Notes under the pieces: model-generated
What the model was told of the DNA's origin: nothing
Databases searched by the model: none
What the model saw: only the letters and a program-made list of their open reading frames with translations
DNA from: an uncultured Erysipelotrichaceae bacterium
Lineage (GTDB): Bacteria; Bacillota_I; Bacilli_A; RF39; UBA660
Assembly (NCBI GenBank): GCA_902768065.1
Contig: CACXJP010000002.1
Coordinates: 1-64,000 of the forward strand
Direction: 5' to 3'
Length of the DNA: 64,000 nt
In this document: positions 18,671 through 27,652 of the stretch, in pieces
How the letters are laid out: every line of letters begins with the position of its first letter
Position numbering within the stretch: the stretch's first letter is position 1
Translations under genes and position numbers: made by a program

Positions 18671-18898
18671 CTAACTATTATTAGAAGATTGTTGTGGATT
18701 TTGTCCATTTGGCATTGCAGGTGGTTGTCCATTTTGTCCATTTGGCATTTCAGGTGGTTGTCCTCCTGGACCTTGCATTTGTTGATTATCACATTTACTC
18801 GAATTATTAGCAATTGTGTAAACAAAAAAAGATCCTGATGCAATGATAGCACCTACTAACAACCCAATAACAAACATTATAAATTTATCTTTCATCAT
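18671..18898 (-). CDS. Small membrane protein with Pro/Gly/Gln/Asn-rich outer tail
   Basis: 75 residues. One membrane helix at about 6-28 (FVIGLLVGAIIASGSFFVY), then a short outer tail with near-repeats MPNGQNGQPPAMPNGQNPQ. Such tails are flexible and may tether or space the beta-helix protein encoded next door. The DNA of the tail contains two almost identical units of about 30 bases, so length variation by slippage is possible. No enzymatic domain. Confidence 0.65.
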   Translation of the reverse strand: MMKDKFIMFVIGLLVGAIIASGSFFVYTIANNSSKCDNQQMQGPGGQPPEMPNGQNGQPPAMPNGQNPQQSSNNS

Positions 18899-18943
18899 AT
18901 ATCTCCCTTCTATTATAACTATATAAATAATATCATAAAAAAA

Positions 18944-18972
18944 AACAAAAACACTATAATATAGTGTTTTCT
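18944..18972 (-). terminator. Rho-independent terminator after the DUF47 gene
   Basis: Minus strand AAAACACTATATTATAGTGTTTT followed by TGTTTTTTTTT, four bases after the DUF47 stop codon. Confidence 0.8.
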
Positions 18973-18975
18973 ATT

Positions 18976-19599
18976 CTATGAATTTTTCATAATAGTATCA
19001 GCAATACAATCACTAACTTCTTCACATATATCTATTGTATCTTCCAAACAATTATAAATCTTAGTCCATTTTATTACCTCTATCGGATTTTTACTATCCT
19101 TATAAAGAGAAGATATTAGTTTTTCATATATTCTATCACCTTGTTCTTCTAACCTATTAACTTGAATAATTTTTTTATTAATCAACTCTATATCTTTAAA
19201 ATGATTAAGATTTAAAAACATATCATTTACAGCATTACAACAAGTTATTAATATATCAATCAATTCAACAACATCATCTCTTATTGTATCTATATTCAAT
19301 ATTTTAAAAAATATAAGTGTTTCATCTATACCATCTTCAATATTATCTAATTTCTTACTTATAATAGCTATATCCTCTCTATCAATAGGAGGTAAGAAAT
19401 CTTTTATTAAATTACTTCTAATCGCATGAACCGTATGATCAGCCTTATTTTCTATCCTATGAACAGCACTTATATCTTCATCTAGTTTATCTATATTATA
19501 ATTTAAAACTATTTTCTTTAATATATTCGCAGATTTTACAATGTATTCAGTAAGTAAAATAAACTCATCAAAATAATTATACTTTTCTTTTTTAAACAT
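18976..19599 (-). CDS. DUF47/PhoU-like regulator paired with the PiT transporter
   Basis: 207 residues, all-helical and acidic. Motifs AVHRIENKADHTVHAIRSNL near residue 47 and VNRLEEQGDRIYEKLI near 147 are the two E-x-x-x-D metal-binding repeats of the PhoU/DUF47 fold. Such proteins sit next to low-affinity phosphate transporters and modulate uptake. It is encoded 23 bases downstream of the PiT gene in the same direction. Confidence 0.88.
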   Translation of the reverse strand: MFKKEKYNYFDEFILLTEYIVKSANILKKIVLNYNIDKLDEDISAVHRIENKADHTVHAIRSNLIKDFLPPIDREDIAIISKKLDNIEDGIDETLIFFKILNIDTIRDDVVELIDILITCCNAVNDMFLNLNHFKDIELINKKIIQVNRLEEQGDRIYEKLISSLYKDSKNPIEVIKWTKIYNCLEDTIDICEEVSDCIADTIMKNS

Positions 19600-19622
19600 A
19601 AAAATACCTCTTCTCTATTATA

Positions 19623-20681
19623 TTAACCAAAAATCCATATAAGAATTTTTGTAACAATAAATCCTAAAAAACCACAACAAGGAAAAGTACATAACCATGT
19701 CAAAACCATACTCCTAGCAACTCTCCAATTTACTCTTGATAATCCTTTTGAAGCACCCACACCAATTACAGCACTATTCTTAGTATGAGTTGAACTAACA
19801 GGAATTCCAAGAACAGATGAAGCAAACAAACATATAGCACTTGAAATATCTGCAGCAGTACCTTGATATCTTTCCACTTTTGCAACCTTCAATCCAACTG
19901 TTTTAATAATTCTTAAACCACCAATAATCGCACCAACTGCTATTAAAGATGAACAATATAATAATAACCACACAGGTATTGAAAAGTTACCAAACGAATT
20001 TAAACTACCACTTGATAGTACTATACCAAGTAATAGGAAAGCTACAAATTTTTGACCATCTTGTGCACCATTCATAAAACACATAATCATTGCTCCAAAT
20101 ATCTGTGCACCTTTGAAAAATTTATTAGTCTTTCTCCTATCCATATTTTTACAAATAATCTCAATAATTTTAGTTATAACAAAACCAAGAAAAAAAGCAA
20201 TTAGATTTACAAAAATTAAACCATATATAACTTTCTTCCATTCATCAAAATTAATTCCCGCAATACCACCTTGTAACGCTATAGCAGCCCCAGAAAGACC
20301 CGCAATAAGAGCATGTGATTGACTAGATGGAATACCTAACATCCATGAAATTATACACCACAAAACAATACCTATCATAGCACTACATAATGTAATCATA
20401 CTATTAGTTATACTACCGTCCAGATTTACAATATTAAACATTGTCTGAGCAACTTTAGCACTTATAAATGTAATAACAAACATACCTAAAAAATTAAAAA
20501 CAGCAGCAAATATTAATGCCTTTTTAGGTTCTATACTTCTAGTTCCAACACAAGTAGCAACATTATTAGGAACATCCAAACAACCATTTATAAACATGAC
20601 AGCTGATATTAATATAGTTATAACTAATAAACTAGGCATACTAATTAAATTGTTAAAAAAATCTAAAAACGAAATTGTCAT
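19623..20681 (-). CDS. pit: PiT-family inorganic phosphate transporter
   Basis: 352 residues with about ten membrane helices. The two PiT signature repeats are visible: INGCLDVPNNVATCVGTRS near residue 30 (the family's G-x-N-D-x-x-N version is degenerate, with CLDVPNN) and FMNGAQDGQKFVAF near 207, together with PSSQSHALIAGLSGAA and PVSSTHTKNSAVIGVGAS. These are inverted-topology halves carrying the Na+/H+ and phosphate sites. Moves phosphate across the plasma membrane together with cations. Confidence 0.9.
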   Translation of the reverse strand: MTISFLDFFNNLISMPSLLVITILISAVMFINGCLDVPNNVATCVGTRSIEPKKALIFAAVFNFLGMFVITFISAKVAQTMFNIVNLDGSITNSMITLCSAMIGIVLWCIISWMLGIPSSQSHALIAGLSGAAIALQGGIAGINFDEWKKVIYGLIFVNLIAFFLGFVITKIIEIICKNMDRRKTNKFFKGAQIFGAMIMCFMNGAQDGQKFVAFLLLGIVLSSGSLNSFGNFSIPVWLLLYCSSLIAVGAIIGGLRIIKTVGLKVAKVERYQGTAADISSAICLFASSVLGIPVSSTHTKNSAVIGVGASKGLSRVNWRVARSMVLTWLCTFPCCGFLGFIVTKILIWIFG

Positions 20682-20774
20682 ATTTAACTATCCTTTTTCC
20701 TAATTTAAGTTTTAATGGAAAACCTTTAAACCATATCCTACAAATAGTATTATATCACAAAATAATATAGATAT

Positions 20775-20993
20775 TTATTCAAAATTAAATATCCAACCTA
20801 AGATTGCAATTATAAAAATAATAATACCTGATATCATAGTCCATTTTCCAATATTCTTCAATTCAGTCCTACTCAAATTTTTAAATGCTGCTCTATATGT
20901 TAAAATTCCTAACTTATGTCCAGTAAACATATATAAACCTGCAAAAAAAACACAAGATCCAAATATAAACATTAATATAGAAAATCCATTCAT
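20775..20993 (-). CDS. Small two-helix membrane protein
   Basis: 72 residues. Two hydrophobic helices (SILMFIFGSCVFFAGLYMF and MISGIIIFIIAILGWIF) surround a short basic loop (FKNLSRTELKNIGKW). Similar small proteins are found widely in Firmicutes, but no function is known to me. A TTG codon 15 bases further upstream overlaps the GAGG ribosome site, so the ATG at 20993 is the better start. Confidence 0.65.
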   Translation of the reverse strand: MNGFSILMFIFGSCVFFAGLYMFTGHKLGILTYRAAFKNLSRTELKNIGKWTMISGIIIFIIAILGWIFNFE

Positions 20994-21066
20994 AAATAAT
21001 AACCTCAATTCCTTTTTTATAATATATTCAATAAGAACAGAAACTTAACAATTGATATACATCATA

Positions 21067-21468
21067 TTAAGAAATAACCTTTTCCCACTTTGCATATATC
21101 TCTATATCCTCAAATCCAATTTGACATTTTTTATTATCAAACTTTGGTATTGGTTTAAAATCTATTGAATTAGTAAAATCAATTTTTTTAGTAAAATCCT
21201 TATCATAATACCAACCATCAAAATTATAACCATCCCTAACTGGTATTGGTAAATCAAGATAACTATCAGGACTACAAGCAATTTCAACCAACATGTTAGG
21301 CAATTCTTCTCCACCATTAACAACAAAGTTAACATGGAAACTTCCACCTGAAAAAGGAAGACAATTATTATTCTTAGTATTATTATCAATCATTTTATAG
21401 ACAAAAAATATGACACCAATAATTACAACTATGACAAAAAGAATTAAAATAATAATATTTACCTTCAT
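21067..21468 (-). CDS. Membrane-anchored InlB B-repeat (Listeria-Bacteroides repeat) protein
   Basis: 133 residues. A membrane anchor at residues 4-26, then a single beta-grasp-like InlB B repeat: VNFVVNGGEELPNM..., VRDGYNFDGWYYDKDFTKKIDF and the closing IYAKWEK. The GY-x-F-x-GWY-x-D core is diagnostic. Usually such repeats occur in tandem in adhesins; a single one on a short anchor is compact. Role unknown, probably surface binding. Confidence 0.8.
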   Translation of the reverse strand: MKVNIIILILFVIVVIIGVIFFVYKMIDNNTKNNNCLPFSGGSFHVNFVVNGGEELPNMLVEIACSPDSYLDLPIPVRDGYNFDGWYYDKDFTKKIDFTNSIDFKPIPKFDNKKCQIGFEDIEIYAKWEKVIS

Positions 21469-21553
21469 ACTATAAAATCCTCCTATTAAAATTATAAAAT
21501 AATTCTATCATTTATTGTAAGTAAATCAAAAAGAGCAGGAATACCCTACATAT

Positions 21554-21973
21554 TTATTTCTTTCTAAACTTATTAAATAAATCAATTTTTTGTCCTGCAT
21601 CTACAATATCCCCTACTATTGGAATATTTCTGATAGTTTGATCTCTTCTATCTGCTCTAACCGCACAAGATGGTAAAACACTATTCTTAATTTCAGTCCC
21701 AACTCGATCAGCAACCATTTCACCAACACTAGGTATACTATTAGACACTCCCTTCATTGCAAGTTCAGTAAAAATATTAATGTATTCATTATTTAGAGGA
21801 CTATTAGCAAACTCAGATTCAAAAGTACCCACATCATTATATTTTTCTCCAAAATCATTAATTCTATTGAATAGATCATCAATCTTATTAATCATGACTT
21901 TATCAGTAACTTCATAACTATTAAATATAGCATTCTTTCTACCTTCAATAGATTGTTTAATTATATTATCCAT
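21554..21973 (-). CDS. Hypothetical protein next to the island
   Basis: 139 residues, soluble, no recognised family. Features: a helical N-terminal half (MINKIDDLFNRINDFGEKY), then SVGEMVADRVGTEIKNSVLPSCAVRADRRD, and IPIVGDIVDAGQKIDLFNKF, which looks amphipathic. It borders the left end of the accessory island. It could be a chromosomal flank gene or a remnant of a secreted-protein C-terminus. Confidence 0.55.
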   Translation of the reverse strand: MDNIIKQSIEGRKNAIFNSYEVTDKVMINKIDDLFNRINDFGEKYNDVGTFESEFANSPLNNEYINIFTELAMKGVSNSIPSVGEMVADRVGTEIKNSVLPSCAVRADRRDQTIRNIPIVGDIVDAGQKIDLFNKFRKK

Positions 21974-22062
21974 AAAACACCTCTAGTCTCATTATAATAT
22001 ACAAAAGAAAAAAATACTATTAATCTAACTATTTATACATATTAAACATATTAAAACAAAAG

Positions 22063-22098
22063 GTGACCTAGTCTCACGACTAGGTCTTCAGGGGGTTC
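22063..22098. repeat. att-like core A with hairpin (left boundary of island)
   Basis: Stem GACCTAGTC/GACTAGGTC around TCAC (22065-22086) continues into the core CTTCAGGGGG (22086-22095). The 33 bases from 22063 to 22095 recur without mismatch at 25036-25068. Read on the minus strand it is CCCCCTGAAG, hairpin, then a T-rich stretch, so it can also act as a terminator. Confidence 0.75.
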
Positions 22099-22201
22099 TA
22101 CCATATTGTATTACATGGTTTTAATCCCCTTTATTTACAACGATTCGCCGTCACTCATAAATCAGTAAAACACTAACAATTTATACATTTAACTCAAAAA
22201 T

Positions 22202-22220
22202 GGGGTTTATTTGGGGTTTA
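22202..22220. repeat. GGGGTTTA direct repeats beside core A
   Basis: Two copies of GGGGTTTA spaced 11 bases apart (22202 and 22213). Their position inside the element next to the core is that of integrase arm sites, but the sequence differs from the GTATCTG arms at the other cores, so the leftmost end may derive from another integrase. The rest of 22099-22285 holds a further minus-strand hairpin (ACCATGTAATACAATATGGT, flanked by AGGGG and CCCCCT), and no gene. Confidence 0.45.
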
Positions 22221-22285
22221 GTTGCTAATACTCAAATAACTAAAATATGACATAAAATCATTATAATATAATTTATACATACATT

Positions 22286-23476
22286 CTATTTATAATCATA
22301 TTTTATTTCTAATTTTAAATTATTATCTTCTTTATAATAAGTATCCTTTATTTTATTAATCAGTTCTTTACCTTCTTCTTCAGATAAAGAATAAATTGAA
22401 TAATAATAATCTTCTCCATTTATAATTAATTTACCATAATAATCTTTGCTATAACAATCTCTATAATGTTTTAATTCATTATATTCCTTTTCAGAATACA
22501 AATACTTATACCCATCAGGCGCAAAATTAATAAAACTAAACTTATCATCTTTTATATTAATTTTTTCATCATTAACTAGTTTTTTAAGTACTTCATAAAC
22601 ATATTGAGAAGCAGGATAATCTATATCATCTACATAATATTTAGGTTTTAAATCTTCTAACTCAGGAAAATTAACTAAAATACTATCTTCTAATTCATTT
22701 ATTTTACTAATATTATTAAGAAATATTCTAATAAAATATATATTATTATTATTATTAATAAACATCTTTATATCTTCTTTACTATACTCATAATCTTTTA
22801 TACGATAGAACAGTTTTTTTGTTAACTCTCTACCTTTATTAGTAATAGGAATATCTTTATAATCATACCCATTATCATATAAAGAATTAAAACCTTTTAA
22901 ATACTCTTCTACTGTCAATGAAATATTATTTGATTTTTCTCTAATAAGAGGATCATATACATAATCAATTAATTTTTGATATGTAATTGGATAATATTCA
23001 TGATTTTTACATGAATCAGGTTCCTTACCTTCTAAAGTAAGATATAAAAATATCTTCTCATCATACTCAGTAAACTCACTTACCTCTTTATAATAATTAT
23101 TACATTGATCACCATGTTCATCACTACCAAGTTTAGCTTCCAATAATATTAGATATTTTTTTTCATTATATCTAAATGTTATAAATAAATCTGGAATACC
23201 ACTTTTAATAAGTTTCTTTCTTACTTTTACATCTAAATCTTCAATATCATTTTCATTATTTAAATCGTTAAACAATCCATTTTTACTATTAATTAATTCC
23301 AAAAAATACATCATCGGTTTTAATCCATAGCCATATGGATTACTTTTATCAAGTAAATTATTTAAATAATTATTATGAACATCTTCATATTTAAACAAAC
23401 CCAATAATTCTACAAATCCCTTATCATTATAATAATTGCAAAATTCTTTCCATTCATCAAATGATTCAATAATCAT
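22286..23476 (-). CDS. PD-(D/E)XK nuclease-superfamily protein
   Basis: 396 residues. Between about residues 85 and 125 lies the core SGIPDLFITFRY then LILLEAKLGSDEHGDQ: Asp, then Glu-x-Lys after a hydrophobic strand, then a Gln, the order of the PD-(D/E)XK active site. The rest is Tyr/Asn/Lys/Glu-rich and contains a helical C-terminal half (KDIPITNKGRELTKKLFYRIKDYEYSK). Proteins of this shape occur in prophages and islands and are often linked to DNA defence, but no specific system is proven. Downstream of, and probably co-transcribed with, the PcfJ-like gene. Confidence 0.7.
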   Translation of the reverse strand: MIIESFDEWKEFCNYYNDKGFVELLGLFKYEDVHNNYLNNLLDKSNPYGYGLKPMMYFLELINSKNGLFNDLNNENDIEDLDVKVRKKLIKSGIPDLFITFRYNEKKYLILLEAKLGSDEHGDQCNNYYKEVSEFTEYDEKIFLYLTLEGKEPDSCKNHEYYPITYQKLIDYVYDPLIREKSNNISLTVEEYLKGFNSLYDNGYDYKDIPITNKGRELTKKLFYRIKDYEYSKEDIKMFINNNNNIYFIRIFLNNISKINELEDSILVNFPELEDLKPKYYVDDIDYPASQYVYEVLKKLVNDEKINIKDDKFSFINFAPDGYKYLYSEKEYNELKHYRDCYSKDYYGKLIINGEDYYYSIYSLSEEEGKELINKIKDTYYKEDNNLKLEIKYDYK

Positions 23477-23488
23477 AAATAAACACCT

Positions 23489-24997
23489 CTACTCTTCATT
23501 TTCTATTGGTAATAAAGTCTTCTCCCATTTTTTTAATATATTCATTATTTCAGCTGTTGGCTCTTTATTATATTTTACTCTTGCTTGAACTATTTTATTA
23601 TTTCTAACTTCAATAGTAACAAAGGATTTATCTTTAACTGTTTTTTCTCTCATAAAATATATTTGACATATATTACTACTATAACTAGAAATATATGTTC
23701 TTAAACAATTATGTTGTTGACTACCTTCATCAATCATACTTTCTATTGTATCTGCAGGAAAAATAATATACTTTTCATCTTCATAGATATTAAAACTTAA
23801 AACATTAGATAAACTTCTAATTTTACCTACAAGAAGAGGGTTATCTAATACTTCATATTGTAAATATAGTTTATCATGTTCTCCTATAAAATCATCTGGA
23901 TATAAAATCTTTTTATCAGTTAAATCATAGCCCATTTCTTTGGCCATTTTTATATAATCATAATATTCTGATAATCCAAATTGAAATTTTTCTATATACT
24001 TTGCAAATTCATCCATATTGGGTGATATTGTTTTTAATAATTCTATAGATGTATTATGCTCTCCACCAAGAAATCCATTTAAAACTTTATTCCTATATTT
24101 ACTAAGCTGTAATCCTAATAGTTCATAATAATCAATATTAGTAACCTGCATATATTTTAAATTCTCTTTCTCAACGCCAAATCTTTCTTTGAAATTCTTG
24201 CCCTTTAATAAATGTGGTGCTTCAAATGCTAAACTATATAGTTTATATTTTATTAAATACTCAAATTCCCTATAATGTAAAGGAATATAAGTTAAATGTA
24301 ATAATCTAAAATCATAATCTTTTAAAAATTCTTTAGCACACCATATATTTGTATACTTATAAATAGTATCTTTTAATATCTCAAGATTATCAACATATAA
24401 AGTTTTTCTACATATAGAATCATCATCACTATCAATATCAAAACAACCAAAATAATCAAATAAAAAATTAAAAGGTTCATCTTCATACATAAGTTTCTCA
24501 TTAATTGAATTATATAAAGTCACTTCATCATTAATTAAATCTACAATCCTATCTTTACAAATCCAAAAAGCATTTTTTATAGATAATACACTTCTATGAA
24601 ATTCAATATAAATATCTCTAGAATACTCTTCACAAATCTTATAAAGGATTACTTCTCCATCAAATACATCAAAAACATAATAATAGCGTTCAACACTATA
24701 ACTTGACTTATCAAAGCAATCTACATGATCAATAATATTTATGTACTCTATTGGGTCATATTTTAATTTTTTATAATCTTTATTACAATTAACACAATAA
24801 AAATCATCTAATTTTTCAAAGCAACTAGAACAATAATATGTAGGATCATTATAATCATATATAACAATATTATTAGATATTTCATCTATAAAATATCTAA
24901 TATTATTAGGAATATCTGTAATTTTACTCCAAAAAGAAGGTGCTTTATTAACAATACTATTAAAATCTTTATCAAATTTCAATTGATTGCCTAACAT
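23489..24997 (-). CDS. PcfJ-like protein
   Basis: 502 residues. The C-terminal 110 residues carry the PcfJ pattern: SMIDEGSQQHNCLRTYISSY, QIYFMREKTVKDKSFVTIEV, then IVQARVKYNKEPT. PcfJ proteins are found on conjugative plasmids and mobile elements of Firmicutes; their biochemical role is unknown. Near the N-terminus are CSSCFEKLDDFYCVNC, two CxxC pairs that form a zinc ribbon. The ATG at 24997 is preceded by GGAGGG; an ATG 18 bases upstream lacks a site. It ends 12 bases before the nuclease gene. Confidence 0.7.
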   Translation of the reverse strand: MLGNQLKFDKDFNSIVNKAPSFWSKITDIPNNIRYFIDEISNNIVIYDYNDPTYYCSSCFEKLDDFYCVNCNKDYKKLKYDPIEYINIIDHVDCFDKSSYSVERYYYVFDVFDGEVILYKICEEYSRDIYIEFHRSVLSIKNAFWICKDRIVDLINDEVTLYNSINEKLMYEDEPFNFLFDYFGCFDIDSDDDSICRKTLYVDNLEILKDTIYKYTNIWCAKEFLKDYDFRLLHLTYIPLHYREFEYLIKYKLYSLAFEAPHLLKGKNFKERFGVEKENLKYMQVTNIDYYELLGLQLSKYRNKVLNGFLGGEHNTSIELLKTISPNMDEFAKYIEKFQFGLSEYYDYIKMAKEMGYDLTDKKILYPDDFIGEHDKLYLQYEVLDNPLLVGKIRSLSNVLSFNIYEDEKYIIFPADTIESMIDEGSQQHNCLRTYISSYSSNICQIYFMREKTVKDKSFVTIEVRNNKIVQARVKYNKEPTAEIMNILKKWEKTLLPIENEE

Positions 24998-25035
24998 AAG
25001 GTTCCCTCCAATCATTTACATTATAGCACAAAAAA

Positions 25036-25068
25036 GTGACCTAGTCTCACGACTAGGTCTTCAGGGGG
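25036..25068. repeat. att-like core B with hairpin
   Basis: Hairpin GACCTAGTC-TCAC-GACTAGGTC at 25038-25059 and core CTTCAGGGGG at 25059-25068, identical over 33 bases to the copy at 22063. It separates the nuclease/PcfJ segment from the ABC-transporter segment. Confidence 0.75.
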
Positions 25069-25205
25069 AAATCTTAATATCAGTTCGTAACAATTTAGTA
25101 ATTGTCTAAAGTCTTATAAAATAAGGCTTTTTAATTTTCTTAAATTTACTAAAGTTTATTAAAATAACTTCAGTTTTTTCAATTAGTATCTGGATTTGGT
25201 ATCTG
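25059..25205. repeat. Element left-end sequence with GTATCTG arms, copy 1
   Basis: About 150 bases after core B are more than 90 percent identical by eye to 31168-31314. They include CAGTTCGTAACAATTTA, a plus-strand hairpin AAGTCTTAT/ATAAGGCTT with a T-run, and two arm-like repeats AGTATCTG (25185) and GGTATCTG (25198). No coding capacity. Confidence 0.7.
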
Positions 25206-25215
25206 AAAAACAAAA

Positions 25216-25272
25216 ATGACACTATGACAATTTGTAAATACCTCACAAGTACTTATTATGTCATAGTGTCAT
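25216..25272. repeat. Long inverted repeat with conserved loop, copy 1
   Basis: Perfect 14-base arms ATGACACTATGACA (25216-25229) and TGTCATAGTGTCAT (25259-25272) enclose a 29-base loop. On the minus strand it is followed by TTTTTGTTTTT and lies after the permease gene, so here it can work as a terminator. A second copy with a related loop is at 33496-33556. Confidence 0.65.
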
Positions 25273-25308
25273 ATATCATTTAATTTTACTTTTAAAAATA
25301 TATTTTAA

Positions 25309-27651
25309 TTATTCACCTATTAATAAATTATATGGTTCTATTTTTCTAATTTTTAATGACATTAAAATTGTAGAAATAACAGATATACCAATTATAAATA
25401 AAGCAGATATTATTGATAAATCCATAGGTATAACCATTGTACATTTCATTATACCAAATGGTCTCATATTAAATCCAATATATGGATTTGTAATAAAGTA
25501 AGAAATGATTGTACCAATTAATGTAGCAATTATTATTATTGGCATAAACGCTAAGACATTTTGAATTACTAAATCTGTTGTTTTGTATCCTAGCGCTTTT
25601 AAAATACCATATTCATATCTTCTATCATATATCATTGATTTCATAAGTAGATATAATACTAACACTATAATACATCCAGATATAATAGAAATTACTATTA
25701 CCATTAAGTTAGCAATGCCAACAAAAGTAGACAATTGGCTTTTTATTAATTCTTGAAAATCTACTGTAGTAATTATTTTATCACCATACTTTGCATTATA
25801 TTTATCAATTATTTTACTTGCTTTTAAATTAGAATCAAAATAATATACTGAACTAACTTCATCAATATTAATTAATTGTTTAGCTCCATCATATGATAAT
25901 ATTGCTTCACGTCCCGAATTATTTGTAGTTTGAATAAAACCAGTTATTAAATATGAGTATTTTTTATTACCAACTTGATATTCTATTTCATCACCGATAT
26001 TATATCCATTTTCTTTAGCATATTTACCTGATATAGCAACTTCATTATCATGTTTAGGATGTCTTCCTTTATAACAATTATCTTTATTGTTAATTTTAGA
26101 AGTATCTTCTAATATATAAACTACAAATGGTGAAAAATCTTTATCATGCATCATATAACTAGTTAGATATTTAAAATCCTTAATATCTTTATCATTTTTT
26201 AAATCATTTACAAACTCTTCTTTTATATCATTATCTACTGAAACTATGCCATCAGCTATTTCAAATGTTAATAAAGAAAGTTTTGGTTCTCTACTAAAGT
26301 TTTGATACATAGTTACTGAAGCAACCATTAAGAAACATAAGAATATTATAGTTATGAAACTAATTATATTTTGCTTAATATTTTTAAACATGTTTTTTAA
26401 AGATAAACTGGTATTAATAGATAATTTTGATTTATCTAGTTGAATATGATTTTTCTTAAAATTATGATTTTCAATTCCATCTCTTAATGCGATAATTGGT
26501 TCTATTTTTTTTATTTTTCTAATTGATATCATTACAACAAATAATACAAATAAGCTAATAACAATTAAAGTAATTAATGTTGAGGCTATATTAAATTTTA
26601 GATTATATGGAATACCAGATTGTGCAATTAACATATTAGTTATTATTGGCATAAATAAGTATCCACATATAATACCTAAAACTAAACCTATTATTGTTAA
26701 TATTCCAAATTGAAATAATAATGATTTTTTTAAATCTTTTGTTGTATACCCCATAGCTTTTAAAGCACCTAAATTTTTCATATTTTCTTTAATATAATTT
26801 GAAATATTATTAAAGATCATAAGCATAACTATTCCAATAATAATTATTACTGTCATAAAAAATGAGGCAAAGAATATCATTGAAAGAAATGTTCTTGATT
26901 CTATTGTTGTATTTAATGGTGCTACTATTGTTTCAATATTTTTATCAATAAATATTTCTCTTACAATCTTATTTGATTCTTTTAGTATAGATGTATCTTT
27001 AAAATTTTCTTTATAATTAATATATAAAGTAAATGATTTTGAAGTTGGATTATCATTTTCAATTTTAGCATAATCTTCATCACTTATAAGCATATGATAT
27101 TGATTCATGTTATATGATCCACCATAAATAGTATTAATATATCCTTTTACTTTAAAACTATATGTATTTGTTGGAAATTTTATTTCGTAAGTATCCCCTA
27201 TATTTATACCTCCTCCAGTATGGATATGGTAAGGTATATAAATATAGTTATCTATAATGCTTGTATCTTCTTCAATTATTTCTATTTTAGATATATTTCT
27301 ATTTAAAGCCTCACTTTTAATAAAATTAACGTATGGAGTAATTTCTCCTTCATTAAATTTTATTGATGTTTGAACAAATAAATCTTCAGTATATAAATAA
27401 TCAGAAACACTATCTGGAATAATACTATCAATATATTCTTTGGTAATATTGCCTGCATTACCTGATGAATATATTGCAGCATCTGATGCATTTAATCTTT
27501 CAGCTTCTTTATACGAACTTTTTTGAAAATCAAAAACTAATAAGCATGATACACAAAGAAAGATTGCACCTATAAGTATTAACAAAGCAATACAAATAGA
27601 TAGTCCTTTATTCTTTCTTAAATTAGATTTAGCTAGTAATATACTTTTCAT
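25309..27651 (-). CDS. ABC transporter permease with two FtsX domains (BceB/MacB-like)
   Basis: 780 residues. A signal-anchor helix lies at about 15-38, a large extracytoplasmic domain at 40-255, three helices of the first FtsX domain at about 260-390 (IEPIIALRDG ends it), a second anchor near 435, a second outer domain, and a C-terminal FtsX domain (three helices, ends KIRKIEPYNLLIGE). The duplicated anchor/outer-domain/FtsX layout is that of export or mechanotransmission permeases rather than the 10-TM BceB with one outer loop. Its ATPase gene is one base upstream. Likely removes a peptide antibiotic or envelope toxin (inference from neighbours). Confidence 0.85.
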   Translation of the reverse strand: MKSILLAKSNLRKNKGLSICIALLILIGAIFLCVSCLLVFDFQKSSYKEAERLNASDAAIYSSGNAGNITKEYIDSIIPDSVSDYLYTEDLFVQTSIKFNEGEITPYVNFIKSEALNRNISKIEIIEEDTSIIDNYIYIPYHIHTGGGINIGDTYEIKFPTNTYSFKVKGYINTIYGGSYNMNQYHMLISDEDYAKIENDNPTSKSFTLYINYKENFKDTSILKESNKIVREIFIDKNIETIVAPLNTTIESRTFLSMIFFASFFMTVIIIIGIVMLMIFNNISNYIKENMKNLGALKAMGYTTKDLKKSLLFQFGILTIIGLVLGIICGYLFMPIITNMLIAQSGIPYNLKFNIASTLITLIVISLFVLFVVMISIRKIKKIEPIIALRDGIENHNFKKNHIQLDKSKLSINTSLSLKNMFKNIKQNIISFITIIFLCFLMVASVTMYQNFSREPKLSLLTFEIADGIVSVDNDIKEEFVNDLKNDKDIKDFKYLTSYMMHDKDFSPFVVYILEDTSKINNKDNCYKGRHPKHDNEVAISGKYAKENGYNIGDEIEYQVGNKKYSYLITGFIQTTNNSGREAILSYDGAKQLINIDEVSSVYYFDSNLKASKIIDKYNAKYGDKIITTVDFQELIKSQLSTFVGIANLMVIVISIISGCIIVLVLYLLMKSMIYDRRYEYGILKALGYKTTDLVIQNVLAFMPIIIIATLIGTIISYFITNPYIGFNMRPFGIMKCTMVIPMDLSIISALFIIGISVISTILMSLKIRKIEPYNLLIGE

Positions 27652-27652
27652 A

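Noticed and set aside
22286..24997. A named restriction or defence system
   Set aside because: Only the PD-(D/E)XK and PcfJ patterns are visible; no methylase, helicase or known partner is present, so no system name is justified.
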